Below are positions 52,808-61,449 of a DNA stretch of 64,000 bases, one piece after another (the first letter of the stretch is position 1; the number at the start of each line of letters is the position of its first letter). This DNA is from Acetatifactor muris (lineage in GTDB: Bacteria; Bacillota; Clostridia; Lachnospirales; Lachnospiraceae). Made by a program: the position numbers and the translations under genes. Under the pieces are notes generated by a model that searched no databases, was not told the DNA's origin, and was given only the letters and a program-made list of their open reading frames with translations. The DNA is taken from NCBI RefSeq assembly GCF_024623325.1, contig NZ_JANJZD010000004.1, forward strand, positions 124,001-188,000, read 5' to 3'.

Positions 52808-54573
52808 TCAGGCGCTATACCTTTCTACAGAAAATATTGATTCTGTTTCTGGGTGGTGTAATGATTCCCATGCTGATTCTGAATGTGGTGTATTATCGGC
52901 AGACAGAAGTCAATATACAGGAAGAAATGCTGGAAAAAATCAACGAAGCCCTGGACGATAAAGCAGAAAAAATAGCAGGTGCGTTGTCCGGGGTACTGTC
53001 ACTGGCAGGCAATTATTACAATAATGAAATGTTGTACCGATATCTGGACTTAGAATATGGCGGAGATTTGGAATATCTGATTCAGTATCAGGAAGAATTG
53101 CGCAGAATCTTTACGGACAGCAGTATCTATCTGTATCAGGTGAAGAATGTTATGGCCTACACAGACAATAATACTTTGTTCAACAGTTCGTTTATCAGGA
53201 AAATAACGAACCCGGAGGACGGGACATTGGGGGAGAATCTTTCTTACCTCAATGTCCTGCCTATGGGCACGGATGGCAATGCCTGGTTTCGGGTCGCCCA
53301 TGAAGATGTGAGATTTCAGAAGGTCTATGACAGCAGGAGTATCAGCATTCTTTACCATTTGAATCATTACAGACAATATTCCGAATACCGGAAGCTGCTG
53401 CGGATTAACCTTGACCTGGAACGTATGGAAGAAATCCTGCTGGAGAGCAATCTGTTTGACAATATGCTGCTTACCGACAGTAACGGGAGAGTGTTCGCAG
53501 CTGCGAAGCAGTACAGTAATAAAGGAGAAATGGAGATTTTTGCCGCCGCTGAAGAAGAAAAGGACGGCAGAATGGTTCTGCGCAGGAAGATTCAGGACTT
53601 TCCTGTAATATTGTATGGGATTTATGATACGAAAATGATTTCTGAAGAATTCAGACAGAGCAGGCGGCTTTCCGGGAGTATTTCCCTGGTGTGTATGTTG
53701 TTTGCTCTTGTTTGCGTGTGCGCGGTGGCGGGGAGCATTAACAGGAGACTGCGCAGACTGGTGGCGCAGTCAGAAGAAATTGCCAGGGGAAATTTTGTCC
53801 GAACCGAACTGGCGGAGGCAGGCAGGGATGAATTTACGATTCTGGAGAAAAGTCTGAATCACATGAGCGCACAGCTGCAGGAGCTGATTGAGAAGGAATA
53901 TGAAGCCCGGATTTCTCAGGCGGAGCTGGAAAAAGAGACAAATCAGGCGAAGCTGCTGGCACTTCAGGCCCAGGTAAATCCGCATTTTATGTTCAATGCC
54001 CTGGAGAGTATCCGGCTGAAGGCAATGATCAAGGGTGAGCGGGAGACGGCGGGCATGATTAAGTACATGGCGAAAATGTTCCGGAATATTCTGGACTGGC
54101 AGGATAATATCATAACCATCAAAGAGGAGATCGGATTTCTGGACGAATTTTTCCATATTCAAAATTATCGGTTCGAGGATGAATTTTCCTATGAAATCAA
54201 TGTGACTGATCAGGCATATGAATGCCTGATTCCTAAAATGACGCTGCAGCCGCTGGCAGAAAATGCCTGTGTTCATGGGGTGGAAGCGGTCTCGTCAAAC
54301 AGAAGAGTGCGGGTGGAGGCTTCCGTGGAGAAAGAGTGGCTGAAGCTGCGGGTGGAAGACAATGGCGGGGGCATGTCCCCGGAAAAGCTTAGAGAACTGA
54401 AAGCAATGCTCAAGGGAGAAGCGGAGGCGGGGAAAAGCGTGGGTTTGTGGAATATTTACCGCCGCCTGGTTCTGTATTACCAGGAGAATTTCCGTTTTGA
54501 TATTGACAGCGTTGTCGGGGAAGGAACGACCTGTACCATCCGGATACCGGTGAAATATGCGAACAGTGACTAA
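52804..54573 (+). CDS. Sensor histidine kinase (YesM/LytS type)
   Basis: A 589-residue membrane kinase. TM1 is near residues 10-30, an extracellular sensor of about 250 residues follows, TM2 is near 285-310, then HAMP, then a His_kinase domain with QAQVNPHFMFNALESIRL (phospho-acceptor His394) and an ATPase domain with LQPLAENACVHGVEA and VEDNGGGMSPEKL. Such kinases pair with YesN-type regulators controlling sugar uptake in Firmicutes. The start overlaps the esterase stop; the broken regulator is downstream. Confidence 0.93.
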   Translation: MIRRYTFLQKILILFLGGVMIPMLILNVVYYRQTEVNIQEEMLEKINEALDDKAEKIAGALSGVLSLAGNYYNNEMLYRYLDLEYGGDLEYLIQYQEELRRIFTDSSIYLYQVKNVMAYTDNNTLFNSSFIRKITNPEDGTLGENLSYLNVLPMGTDGNAWFRVAHEDVRFQKVYDSRSISILYHLNHYRQYSEYRKLLRINLDLERMEEILLESNLFDNMLLTDSNGRVFAAAKQYSNKGEMEIFAAAEEEKDGRMVLRRKIQDFPVILYGIYDTKMISEEFRQSRRLSGSISLVCMLFALVCVCAVAGSINRRLRRLVAQSEEIARGNFVRTELAEAGRDEFTILEKSLNHMSAQLQELIEKEYEARISQAELEKETNQAKLLALQAQVNPHFMFNALESIRLKAMIKGERETAGMIKYMAKMFRNILDWQDNIITIKEEIGFLDEFFHIQNYRFEDEFSYEINVTDQAYECLIPKMTLQPLAENACVHGVEAVSSNRRVRVEASVEKEWLKLRVEDNGGGMSPEKLRELKAMLKGEAEAGKSVGLWNIYRRLVLYYQENFRFDIDSVVGEGTTCTIRIPVKYANSD

Positions 54574-54616
54574 AACCATAAATTTACGATATGCAATTGT
54601 CATGTGCGGCAATTTG

Positions 54617-54776
54617 GGCCGATCGCGCAGCGACTATAATCAGTCTCGAAACGCACCATGCCCGGGAGAATTTTCAGATGTCTATTATACAGCTGAAAAT
54701 TACTCCCCTGAAGGGCATGGAAGAGAAGAGACGGGACTGGAGTGCAGTTACGGAACTGGAATAGGAGAATTTTGCT
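54617..54776 (+). repeat. Diverged family 3 structured leader before the response regulator
   Basis: GCCGATCGCGCAGCGACTATAA corresponds to the small-hairpin part of the 166-bp unit. CAGTCTCG (54641-54648) pairs with CGGGACTG (54732-54739); CCATGCCC (54656-54663) pairs with GGGCATGG (54713-54720); GGGAG plus AATTTTCAG (54664-54677) pairs with CTGAAAATT-A-CTCCC (54693-54707) around a 15-nt loop. It ends GGAACTGGAATAGGAG, the same layout as the 166-bp unit, and supplies the response-regulator ribosome binding site. Confidence 0.7.
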
Positions 54777-55598
54777 ATGTTTCCTCTTATGATTGTAGAT
54801 GACGAGAAGGCGATTCGGGAGTATCTGCCGGCGCTTATAGATTTTGAAGCCTATGGATTTAAAATATGTGCCACGGCAAGAAACGGACAGGATGCCCTGG
54901 AAAAATGGGCACATTGCCGGCCGAAGGTGATTTTCCTGGATGTGTGTATGCCGGTGATGGACGGGCTGGCCTTTCTGCAGGAGCTGAAAAAGCAGGATGA
55001 GGATATGCCCTATATTGTGATGCTGTCGGGATACAGTGACTTTGAATATGCCAGGACGGCAATCCGATACGGTGTCAGGGCCTATCTCACAAAGCCTGTG
55101 GAGGAGGAAGAGGTGTGCTCTATTTTGCAGGAGCTTGCCGCTGCCCTGAGGGAAAGGGGAAAGCAGACGAAAAAGGAGGATATCCGGGAGCAGGTGAGGG
55201 CTGTAATACAGCTGTATCACAGCGGTGACGGAGACCGGACGCCTTTTGAGGAATGCCGTATGATGCATTGTGTGGTGCTGAACGACAGCGGAGCGCAGGA
55301 GGAGGCTTACGGGGCGGTGAGGGAGATCATTGAAGAGAGACTGTACGGCGGAGAGAGCGCTTTCTGCAGGAGCCGCGGCAGTGTTCTGAGCTATCTGATT
55401 TCGCCGAAAGCGCTGGAGGAATATCAGCACAGCGTTACTTTGCTGGGACGGCATCTTCTGCACAATCTGAAAAAGGCAGGGATAGAATGTGCTTTGCTTT
55501 TTGACGAAAATCTGTTCAGAAAAGGAGAGGGCAGTTTCCGGAATGATTTCGACCTGCATCTGTATCAGATGATGACGGAAGTATTCTGGGGGGGGTAA
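54777..55598 (+). CDS. Response regulator, receiver half of a frameshifted YesN-like protein
   Basis: Reads 273 residues: a receiver domain with acidic pocket DDE (residues 8-10), phospho-acceptor Asp55 (VIFLDVCMPVMDG) and LTKP (Lys106), followed by a linker region. It stops in a run of eight G. The AraC-type DNA-binding half follows in the +1 frame at 55618. Deleting one G gives a continuous ~505-residue YesN-like regulator. AGGAG is 9 nt before the ATG. As written it cannot bind DNA. Confidence 0.85.
   Translation: MFPLMIVDDEKAIREYLPALIDFEAYGFKICATARNGQDALEKWAHCRPKVIFLDVCMPVMDGLAFLQELKKQDEDMPYIVMLSGYSDFEYARTAIRYGVRAYLTKPVEEEEVCSILQELAAALRERGKQTKKEDIREQVRAVIQLYHSGDGDRTPFEECRMMHCVVLNDSGAQEEAYGAVREIIEERLYGGESAFCRSRGSVLSYLISPKALEEYQHSVTLLGRHLLHNLKKAGIECALLFDENLFRKGEGSFRNDFDLHLYQMMTEVFWGG
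55588..55595 (+). other. G8 tract at the frameshift point
   Basis: Eight consecutive G lie at the end of the receiver-half reading frame, followed by TAA. Seven G would read F-W-G-G-N-S-L-Q-S into the downstream frame without a stop. Poly-G runs of this length are slippery for polymerases and also error-prone in sequencing. Confidence 0.85.
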
Positions 55599-55617
55599 TT
55601 CTCTGCAGAGTAATCCG

Positions 55618-56295
55618 ATGCCGGAGGCGGATACAGCGGACGGAAGGCTGGACAGGGAAGAAAAATATCTGGAACAGATAAAGCGGGCAATGACAGACCG
55701 AAATCACACCCTTCTCAGGGAGACATATGACAGTATGACGGAAGCGGTGAAGAACAGGAGGCTGAATCTGATTTTCCTGCAGGAGATCAGCTACAGAATT
55801 TACTATATGCTGATGGATTTAATCCCGGGAGACAGAGGGGAGGGCGTATGCCTGGAAGCCCTGGATTGGAGAAATCAGACCTGCTTCAACCGCTTTGAGG
55901 ATTGGAGCAGACTGCTGTGGGAGCAGATTGAAGGGGTGTTTTCCCATGTGGAAGGGCAGGAGGAGCGAAACCAGGGAATCACGGTGAAGGTGATTGCCTA
56001 TGCCAGACAGCATTTTCGGGAACCCATTACTTTAAAGGAGGTGGCAGAGCGCTTTTTCATAAGTTCTTCCTATCTGGGAAGAAGCTTTCAGAAAGCCACG
56101 GGAGTTCCGTTTAAGCAGTATGTAAATGAGCTGAGAATCGAGGAAGCCAAACGGCTGCTGCGGCAGACTGACAGGCTGATTTATGAGATTGCGGAGGAGA
56201 CAGGATTTGCAGAGAGTAAATATTTTATAGCCAGATTTACGGCCATGGTGGGGATGTCTCCCATGGAATATCGGAAAATGTCGGAGAAGGGATAG
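55618..56295 (+). CDS. AraC-type DNA-binding half of the frameshifted response regulator
   Basis: Reads 225 residues from an internal ATG that lacks a good ribosome binding site; the frame is open back to the G8 tract. The C-terminal ~100 residues form two helix-turn-helix motifs: ITLKEVAERFFISSSYLGRS and IYEIAEETGFAESKYFIARF, ending FTAMVGMSPMEYRKMSEK. This is the DNA-binding end of a YesN-like regulator. It probably activates the importer genes just downstream if the frame is restored. Confidence 0.85.
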   Translation: MPEADTADGRLDREEKYLEQIKRAMTDRNHTLLRETYDSMTEAVKNRRLNLIFLQEISYRIYYMLMDLIPGDRGEGVCLEALDWRNQTCFNRFEDWSRLLWEQIEGVFSHVEGQEERNQGITVKVIAYARQHFREPITLKEVAERFFISSSYLGRSFQKATGVPFKQYVNELRIEEAKRLLRQTDRLIYEIAEETGFAESKYFIARFTAMVGMSPMEYRKMSEKG

Positions 56296-56462
56296 AGCAA
56301 TATCTGTCGAAAGAGCAATATCTGCGCAGTCACAGGTGTAAAAAATGGAATATCCGGGATAGTTTTGGGAATGAAAGAGTACCTTCCTTTTTGTACAATA
56401 AGGATATAAAAAGTAAGGATTGACGTTTTTATGTGTCAAATCCTGGAGAGGAAGGTAATTTT

Positions 56463-58244
56463 ATGAAAATGAAAAAGTTGTGTGCAATGCTGCTGGCTTC
56501 CAGTATGATTCTGACTCTTGCGGCATGCGGTTCCGACAGAGGGACAGAACAATCCGGTCAGGACAGTTCCGCGCAGGAGTCTTCCGGCGGGCAGTCGCAG
56601 ACACCGGAAAGTCCGGCGGAATCCGGCAGTGAGAGCGGAGCGGAGGACAGTCAGGGAGGGCAGACCGGCTTGGTTCCCATGGAGGACGCTGATGATCCCA
56701 TCACCTATACGTTCTTTGTCCGTGACCCCGGTCAGGCACCTGCGGATGACAATCCTGTGATTCAGAAGATTACAGAGCTTACGGGTGTCACTCTTAAATT
56801 CGAATTCCTGGTTGGCGATCTGGACCAGAAGCTGGGTACCATGATTGCGGGCGGCGATTATCCGGATGTGATTTTTGCCGGTGATGCGGCTACCAAGCTG
56901 ATGGACGCAGGCGCGTTTATTCCGCTGGAAGAGGAGATTCCGAAATATCCAAACCTGAACGCCATGTACGGAGATGTGCTGAAATATCTGACCCAGGCGG
57001 ACGGACATGTGTATAATATGGAAATTTACGGAACATTCCTGAACGATGTGACGGAGGTGGCACCTCCCTTTGAGTGCGCTATTGGCTTCTACATTCAGAA
57101 GGCCGTGCTGGAGGAGGCAGGATATCCGGAGATTCACACGCTGGATGAGTATTTCCAGGTCATTGAAGATTATATGGAGAAGCATCCCGACATTGACGGT
57201 GTGAAGACCAGCGGCTTTGAGATTCTGGGAGATGGATGGCGTAACTGGGCCCTGCTGAATCCTGCACAGAACCTGCTGGGGGCAGGTAACGAGGGGGCAA
57301 TTTTTGTAGATCAGCAGACCTTTGAGACCTCTTTCTATCAGATCAGCGATACTGCTCACGACTTTTACAAGAAACTGAACGAAGAATATCTGAAGGGTGT
57401 CATTGTGCCTGAGACGCTGACCCAGAGCTATGATGAATATATCTCCAAGATTACAACGGGCTCTGTACTGGGCTTCTATGACCAGAACTGGAACTTCGGA
57501 AGCGCACAGAATCTGCTGAAGGCGGACGGTAAATTTGAACGTACCTATGTATGCCTGCCGATTACAAATCCCGGCGTGAAGGACGGTTATCTGGATAAAT
57601 CCAATGGAATCCCCACTGCCACCAACGGTGTGGGCATTACCATCAACTGTGAGAATCCGGAGCGTCTGCTGAGATTCTTTGACTGGATATGCCAGAGAGA
57701 AGTACAGGATTATCTCCAGTGGGGAGAGGAAGGTGTTGACTGGAACTATACAGAAGACGGCGGAAAGGTCCTGACGGCCGAGAGACGTGCCATCGTATAT
57801 GACACCGCCAGAAATCGTGACGAAACCGGACATACCCTGTGGAATTACTGCCCGAAGTGGCAGGGGATCTATAAGGCGGACAATATGCCCTGCGGAGCAG
57901 GTGAGTCACCGGATGAATATCTGGCATCTCAGTCCGATTATGACAGACAGTTCCTGGAGGCGTATGGAATCAAATATCCTGCGGAACTATTCTCGGATCC
58001 CATTATACGTCCTCAGTATTATCCTGTGTGGGCCATGAATCTGGAGGACGGAAGTCCTGCGGCGGTTGCCAGCACGAAGATTACGGATGTGACCATGAAA
58101 TGTTATCCCAGACTGATTCTGGCAAAGGATGAGGCGGAATACGAATCCCTGTGGGCGGATTTCCTGAAGGAGTTCAATGCCATCGATCTGGAAGCTTATC
58201 AGACGGAAGTGGACAGACAGATTGCGGAGAAGATGGGAAGATAA
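56463..58244 (+). CDS. Sugar ABC transporter substrate-binding lipoprotein
   Basis: A 593-residue extracellular solute-binding protein. The signal peptide MKMKKLCAMLLASSMILTLA leads to a lipobox (LAAC), then a Ser/Gln/Gly/Glu-rich linker (about 25-70), then a large binding domain (YTFFVRDPGQAPADDNPVIQ, LGTMIAGGDYPDVIFAGDAA). Size and style match LipO/YtcQ-type proteins that bind oligosaccharides. Start 56463 follows GAGAGGAAGG. It precedes two permease genes; the ATPase is probably a shared MsmX-type one encoded elsewhere. Confidence 0.92.
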   Translation: MKMKKLCAMLLASSMILTLAACGSDRGTEQSGQDSSAQESSGGQSQTPESPAESGSESGAEDSQGGQTGLVPMEDADDPITYTFFVRDPGQAPADDNPVIQKITELTGVTLKFEFLVGDLDQKLGTMIAGGDYPDVIFAGDAATKLMDAGAFIPLEEEIPKYPNLNAMYGDVLKYLTQADGHVYNMEIYGTFLNDVTEVAPPFECAIGFYIQKAVLEEAGYPEIHTLDEYFQVIEDYMEKHPDIDGVKTSGFEILGDGWRNWALLNPAQNLLGAGNEGAIFVDQQTFETSFYQISDTAHDFYKKLNEEYLKGVIVPETLTQSYDEYISKITTGSVLGFYDQNWNFGSAQNLLKADGKFERTYVCLPITNPGVKDGYLDKSNGIPTATNGVGITINCENPERLLRFFDWICQREVQDYLQWGEEGVDWNYTEDGGKVLTAERRAIVYDTARNRDETGHTLWNYCPKWQGIYKADNMPCGAGESPDEYLASQSDYDRQFLEAYGIKYPAELFSDPIIRPQYYPVWAMNLEDGSPAAVASTKITDVTMKCYPRLILAKDEAEYESLWADFLKEFNAIDLEAYQTEVDRQIAEKMGR

Positions 58245-58253
58245 GTTCAGGAT

Positions 58254-58280
58254 AATGGGAGGGCGTGAGTCCCTCCCATT
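58254..58280 (+). other. Stem-loop between binding protein and permease
   Basis: AATGGGAGGG (58254-58263) pairs perfectly with CCCTCCCATT (58271-58280) around a 7-nt loop, with no strong U-tract. Such a hairpin commonly keeps the binding-protein mRNA more abundant than the permease part. Confidence 0.6.
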
Positions 58281-58307
58281 GCCGGTTTTGGGAAGAGAGG
58301 TCGCGGG

Positions 58308-59228
58308 ATGAGCAAATTTCAGAAAACATTGAAAAAAGCCGCAGGGCAGAAAATGCTGTATATCATGATTGTGCCCTGCATGATTTATACTTTTATTTTT
58401 TCTTATTATCCGCTGAGCGGATGGATTATGGCATTTCAGAATTATAAGCCTGCAAAAGGATATTTCAAGTCTCCTTTCGTGGGATTTGACCAGTTTATGT
58501 TCCTCTTTAAAGATGTGGAATTCTGGCGGAGTGTGCGCAATACACTGGCCATGTCTCTGATGAATCTGATATTCAGTTTTGTCTTTGCCATTGTGTTCGC
58601 ACTTCTGCTCAATGAGATTAAGTCTCTGGGAATGAAGCGTATTACGCAGACTGTGTCATATCTGCCGCATTTCCTGAGCTGGATTATCGTCTGTTCACTG
58701 GTGTCCAACGCGCTGTCCACCAGTGACGGTATGCTGAACAATGCACTGATGGCTCTGGGTTTTATTGATAAGCCGGTTCTGTGGCTGGGTGACCAGAAGT
58801 ATTTCTGGTGGGTGACCACTTTCTCCAGTGTATGGAAGGAGACAGGATGGAATTCTATCATTTATATAGCGGCCATCTCCGGTATCGATCAGGCCCTCTA
58901 TGAGGCGGCGGAGCTGGACGGCGCCGGCCGTTTCCAGAAGATGTGGCATGTGACGCTGCCGGGAATCAAGTCCACCATTGTAGTGCTGCTGATTATGAAT
59001 CTGGGCTGGGTGTTGAATGCCAGCTTCGAAGTTCCCTATATTCTGGGCAACGGTCTGCTGCAGGATGTGTCCCAGACCATTGACATTTTCGTTCTGAAAT
59101 ATGGTATGAGTATCGGCAACTATTCCCTGGCCACGGCGGCAGGTATCTTTAAATCCGTCATTTCCTTAGGCCTGGTGTTTGGAACCAATGCCATTGCCAA
59201 TAAGCTGGGCGAAAACAGTCTGATGTGA
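58308..59228 (+). CDS. ABC sugar permease (LplB/YteP type)
   Basis: A 306-residue inner-membrane permease with about six helices. The N-terminus MIVPCMIYTFIFSYYPLSGW and ending segment are LplB-like. The ATPase-docking EAA loop is EAAELDGAGRFQKMWHVTLP (about residues 202-221). It pairs with the permease that begins 13 bases after its stop. Confidence 0.92.
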   Translation: MSKFQKTLKKAAGQKMLYIMIVPCMIYTFIFSYYPLSGWIMAFQNYKPAKGYFKSPFVGFDQFMFLFKDVEFWRSVRNTLAMSLMNLIFSFVFAIVFALLLNEIKSLGMKRITQTVSYLPHFLSWIIVCSLVSNALSTSDGMLNNALMALGFIDKPVLWLGDQKYFWWVTTFSSVWKETGWNSIIYIAAISGIDQALYEAAELDGAGRFQKMWHVTLPGIKSTIVVLLIMNLGWVLNASFEVPYILGNGLLQDVSQTIDIFVLKYGMSIGNYSLATAAGIFKSVISLGLVFGTNAIANKLGENSLM

Positions 59229-59241
59229 GGAGGGAGAGCAG

Positions 59242-60159
59242 ATGAGAAATTTTTGGAGTATAAGAATTGGAAGGTTCAGGCTCGGCGATATCTTTTTCCA
59301 TGTAATCAACGGCATTATCATGGTGTTTGTAATTGTTATCATGCTGTATCCCTTCTGGAATACCATAGCAGTATCCTTTAATGATGCCCAGGATACTCTG
59401 CGGGGCGGCATTACATTCTGGCCCAGAGTGTTTTCCACATACAGTTACAAGTCTGTCTTTAAAAACAAGCTGATGGGAACCGCAGCGGTGAACTCCGTGC
59501 TTCGTACCGCGCTGTCCACCATACTGGGGGTACTGGTGGGATCCCTGATTGCCTATGTGCTGTCCCGGAAGGAGCTGGTTGGCAGAAAGGCGATTACCGT
59601 CTACTTCCTGGTGACCATGTACATTTCCGCCGGCCTGATTCCCAATTACTTTCTGATCAAGAACCTGGGGATGCTGAATAAATTTGCAGTCTATGTAATA
59701 CCGGGACTGGTGAGTGTATACAACATTATCGTGATTAAGTCCTTTATACAGTCTCTGCCGGAGAGCCTCACGGAGGCGGCCATGGTGGACGGCGCCGGAC
59801 ATTTCCGATGCTACTGGCAGATTGTGCTGCCCTGCTGCAAGCCCGTTCTGGCCACGGTAGCGCTCTGGTGTGCCGTGGGTGCATGGAACCAGTGGTTTGA
59901 TACCTTTTTGTACGCTTCGGGAGCCGATCACCTCACCACGCTGCAGTATGAGATGATGAAGCTGCTTTCTTCGGCCATGCAGTCCGGAAGGGATTTGTCC
60001 AGTATCTATGGAGAAGGACAACAGATGGCCAATACGGTTACACCCACATCCATTCGGGCGGCGGTGACCATTGTGGCCTCTGTGCCTATACTGATCGTGT
60101 ATCCCTTCCTGCAGAAATATTTCGTGAAGGGTGTGACATTGGGGGCTACCAAGGAGTAA
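59242..60159 (+). CDS. ABC sugar permease (LplC/YtcP type)
   Basis: A 305-residue permease with about six helices: FFHVINGIIMVFVIVIMLYP, FWNTIAVSFNDAQDTLRGGI, and the EAA loop EAAMVDGAGHFRCYWQIVLP (about residues 174-193). The C-terminus GVTLGATKE is typical of the YtcP group. GGAGGG precedes the ATG. Together with the lipoprotein and the first permease this makes a complete importer except for the ATPase. Confidence 0.92.
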   Translation: MRNFWSIRIGRFRLGDIFFHVINGIIMVFVIVIMLYPFWNTIAVSFNDAQDTLRGGITFWPRVFSTYSYKSVFKNKLMGTAAVNSVLRTALSTILGVLVGSLIAYVLSRKELVGRKAITVYFLVTMYISAGLIPNYFLIKNLGMLNKFAVYVIPGLVSVYNIIVIKSFIQSLPESLTEAAMVDGAGHFRCYWQIVLPCCKPVLATVALWCAVGAWNQWFDTFLYASGADHLTTLQYEMMKLLSSAMQSGRDLSSIYGEGQQMANTVTPTSIRAAVTIVASVPILIVYPFLQKYFVKGVTLGATKE

Positions 60160-60174
60160 GTGCAGCGTTATGGT

Positions 60175-61125
60175 TCAGGTACCGTGTCCGTAGAGACTGC
60201 GGTATCTGGAGGGGGAACATTCCCGATATCTGCGGAAAGTTCTGTTGAAGGTAGAGACATTTGCATATCCGCAGGCGGCCGCCACCTCCGAGACAGGGAT
60301 AGAGGTATCCTTCAGGAGAACCTCGGCCGCCTGAATCCGCAGAAAGCTTAAATAGTCATAGAAAGTCTGACCGGTCTGCTGTTTGAAGATTCTGGTAAAG
60401 TAGAATTTGGACAGAAGCGTCTGTCGGGCGGCTTCTTCCAGGGTAATACTTTCCGCGTAATGGTGCTGCAGATATTCCAGCAGACGGATTATTTTTTCTG
60501 AAGGCGTACCGGTTCTGGGGCGGACCGGTGCCTGGCCGGGAGCGGGGCTCTGTCCGGTGCGATAATCTGTATAATGAGCGTAAAAATTCATCAGACAGGC
60601 ATAGATCAGGAGCAGTTTTGAAGGACTGGCCCCCCAGTAATGAGCTGCTGTCTGCATGATCAGAGAGATTTCCGTCTCGTATATTTCCGGACAGGTGTCC
60701 GCGGTAATCAGTACCGGCCTGGACAAAAGCGCGCGGGTGCGGAGAAAATCTCCGAACTGGCTGAAGAGAGTCAGCTCCAGAAGGAAGATGAATCTGGAAC
60801 CGGCGGAGGGCGCTTCGATGGAATGCAGCTCTCCCGGAGGAATCAGCAGAATGTCGCCGGGCTGCAGACGATAGGAAACATTCTGAACAGTCACGAGAAA
60901 TTCTTCCTCCAGAGGGATGATGATTTCCTGCGCGTCGTGCCAGTGGGTGGTAAAACTGCCGTTCTGGGTATTGTACCAGAATCGGAGAGTGGTTTTGTCC
61001 ACATAGGGAGTGAGCTCATATTCTTCCATTGTATCATTGTGGGTGAAGCCGGGAAATTCGTCCGGCTGTATCTGATAAGCCTTTTTCTGATCTTCGGTCA
61101 GAGCAAATAATTTTCTGGGATTCAT
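60175..61125 (-). CDS. AraC family regulator with cupin sensor domain
   Basis: A 316-residue regulator. The N-terminal cupin (FTTHWHDAQEIIIPLEEEFL, LQPGDILLIPPGELHSIEAP) probably binds a sugar. The C-terminal AraC domain has two helix-turn-helix motifs: ITLEEAARQTLLSKFYFTRI and VSEVAAACGYANVSTFNRTF. It is convergent with the importer and divergent from the GH8 gene, so it likely controls one or both. Confidence 0.92.
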   Translation of the reverse strand: MNPRKLFALTEDQKKAYQIQPDEFPGFTHNDTMEEYELTPYVDKTTLRFWYNTQNGSFTTHWHDAQEIIIPLEEEFLVTVQNVSYRLQPGDILLIPPGELHSIEAPSAGSRFIFLLELTLFSQFGDFLRTRALLSRPVLITADTCPEIYETEISLIMQTAAHYWGASPSKLLLIYACLMNFYAHYTDYRTGQSPAPGQAPVRPRTGTPSEKIIRLLEYLQHHYAESITLEEAARQTLLSKFYFTRIFKQQTGQTFYDYLSFLRIQAAEVLLKDTSIPVSEVAAACGYANVSTFNRTFRRYRECSPSRYRSLYGHGT

Positions 61126-61449
61126 ATTAGTACCCTGCCTTTCTGTAGTCTGTATATGCTCCCTTCTGCCGGTTGTATGAAAATAAAGCTGTGATATGGA
61201 AACTTAAAGTTTAAAAGTCAAAGTTTTTTTCACAGATACTTGTTTTTCTGCTGTATTTATTATATCATATTCATAGAAAAGCACGCAAACAAAACAGAAG
61301 GGAAACAGAGACAGGGCATGAGAGAATGCTGTTTTTTATTTCAGTTTTGCTAAAACGATATAGCTTATTTAGCATGAAACGCTGCAGGGCGCTGCGCAGG
61401 CAGGCTTCAGAGCGTTCAGAGAAATAACGGTGATAGAAAGGAGAAAAGA
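61126..61449. other. Divergent regulatory region araC-type gene / GH8 gene
   Basis: This 324-base gap carries a leftward promoter: TTGCGT and TATAAT on the minus strand (61288-61283 and 61264-61259; 18-bp spacer) toward the AraC gene. The rest is AT-rich up to 61380. No clear rightward promoter was found; AAAGGAG precedes the GH8 start. Confidence 0.5.
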
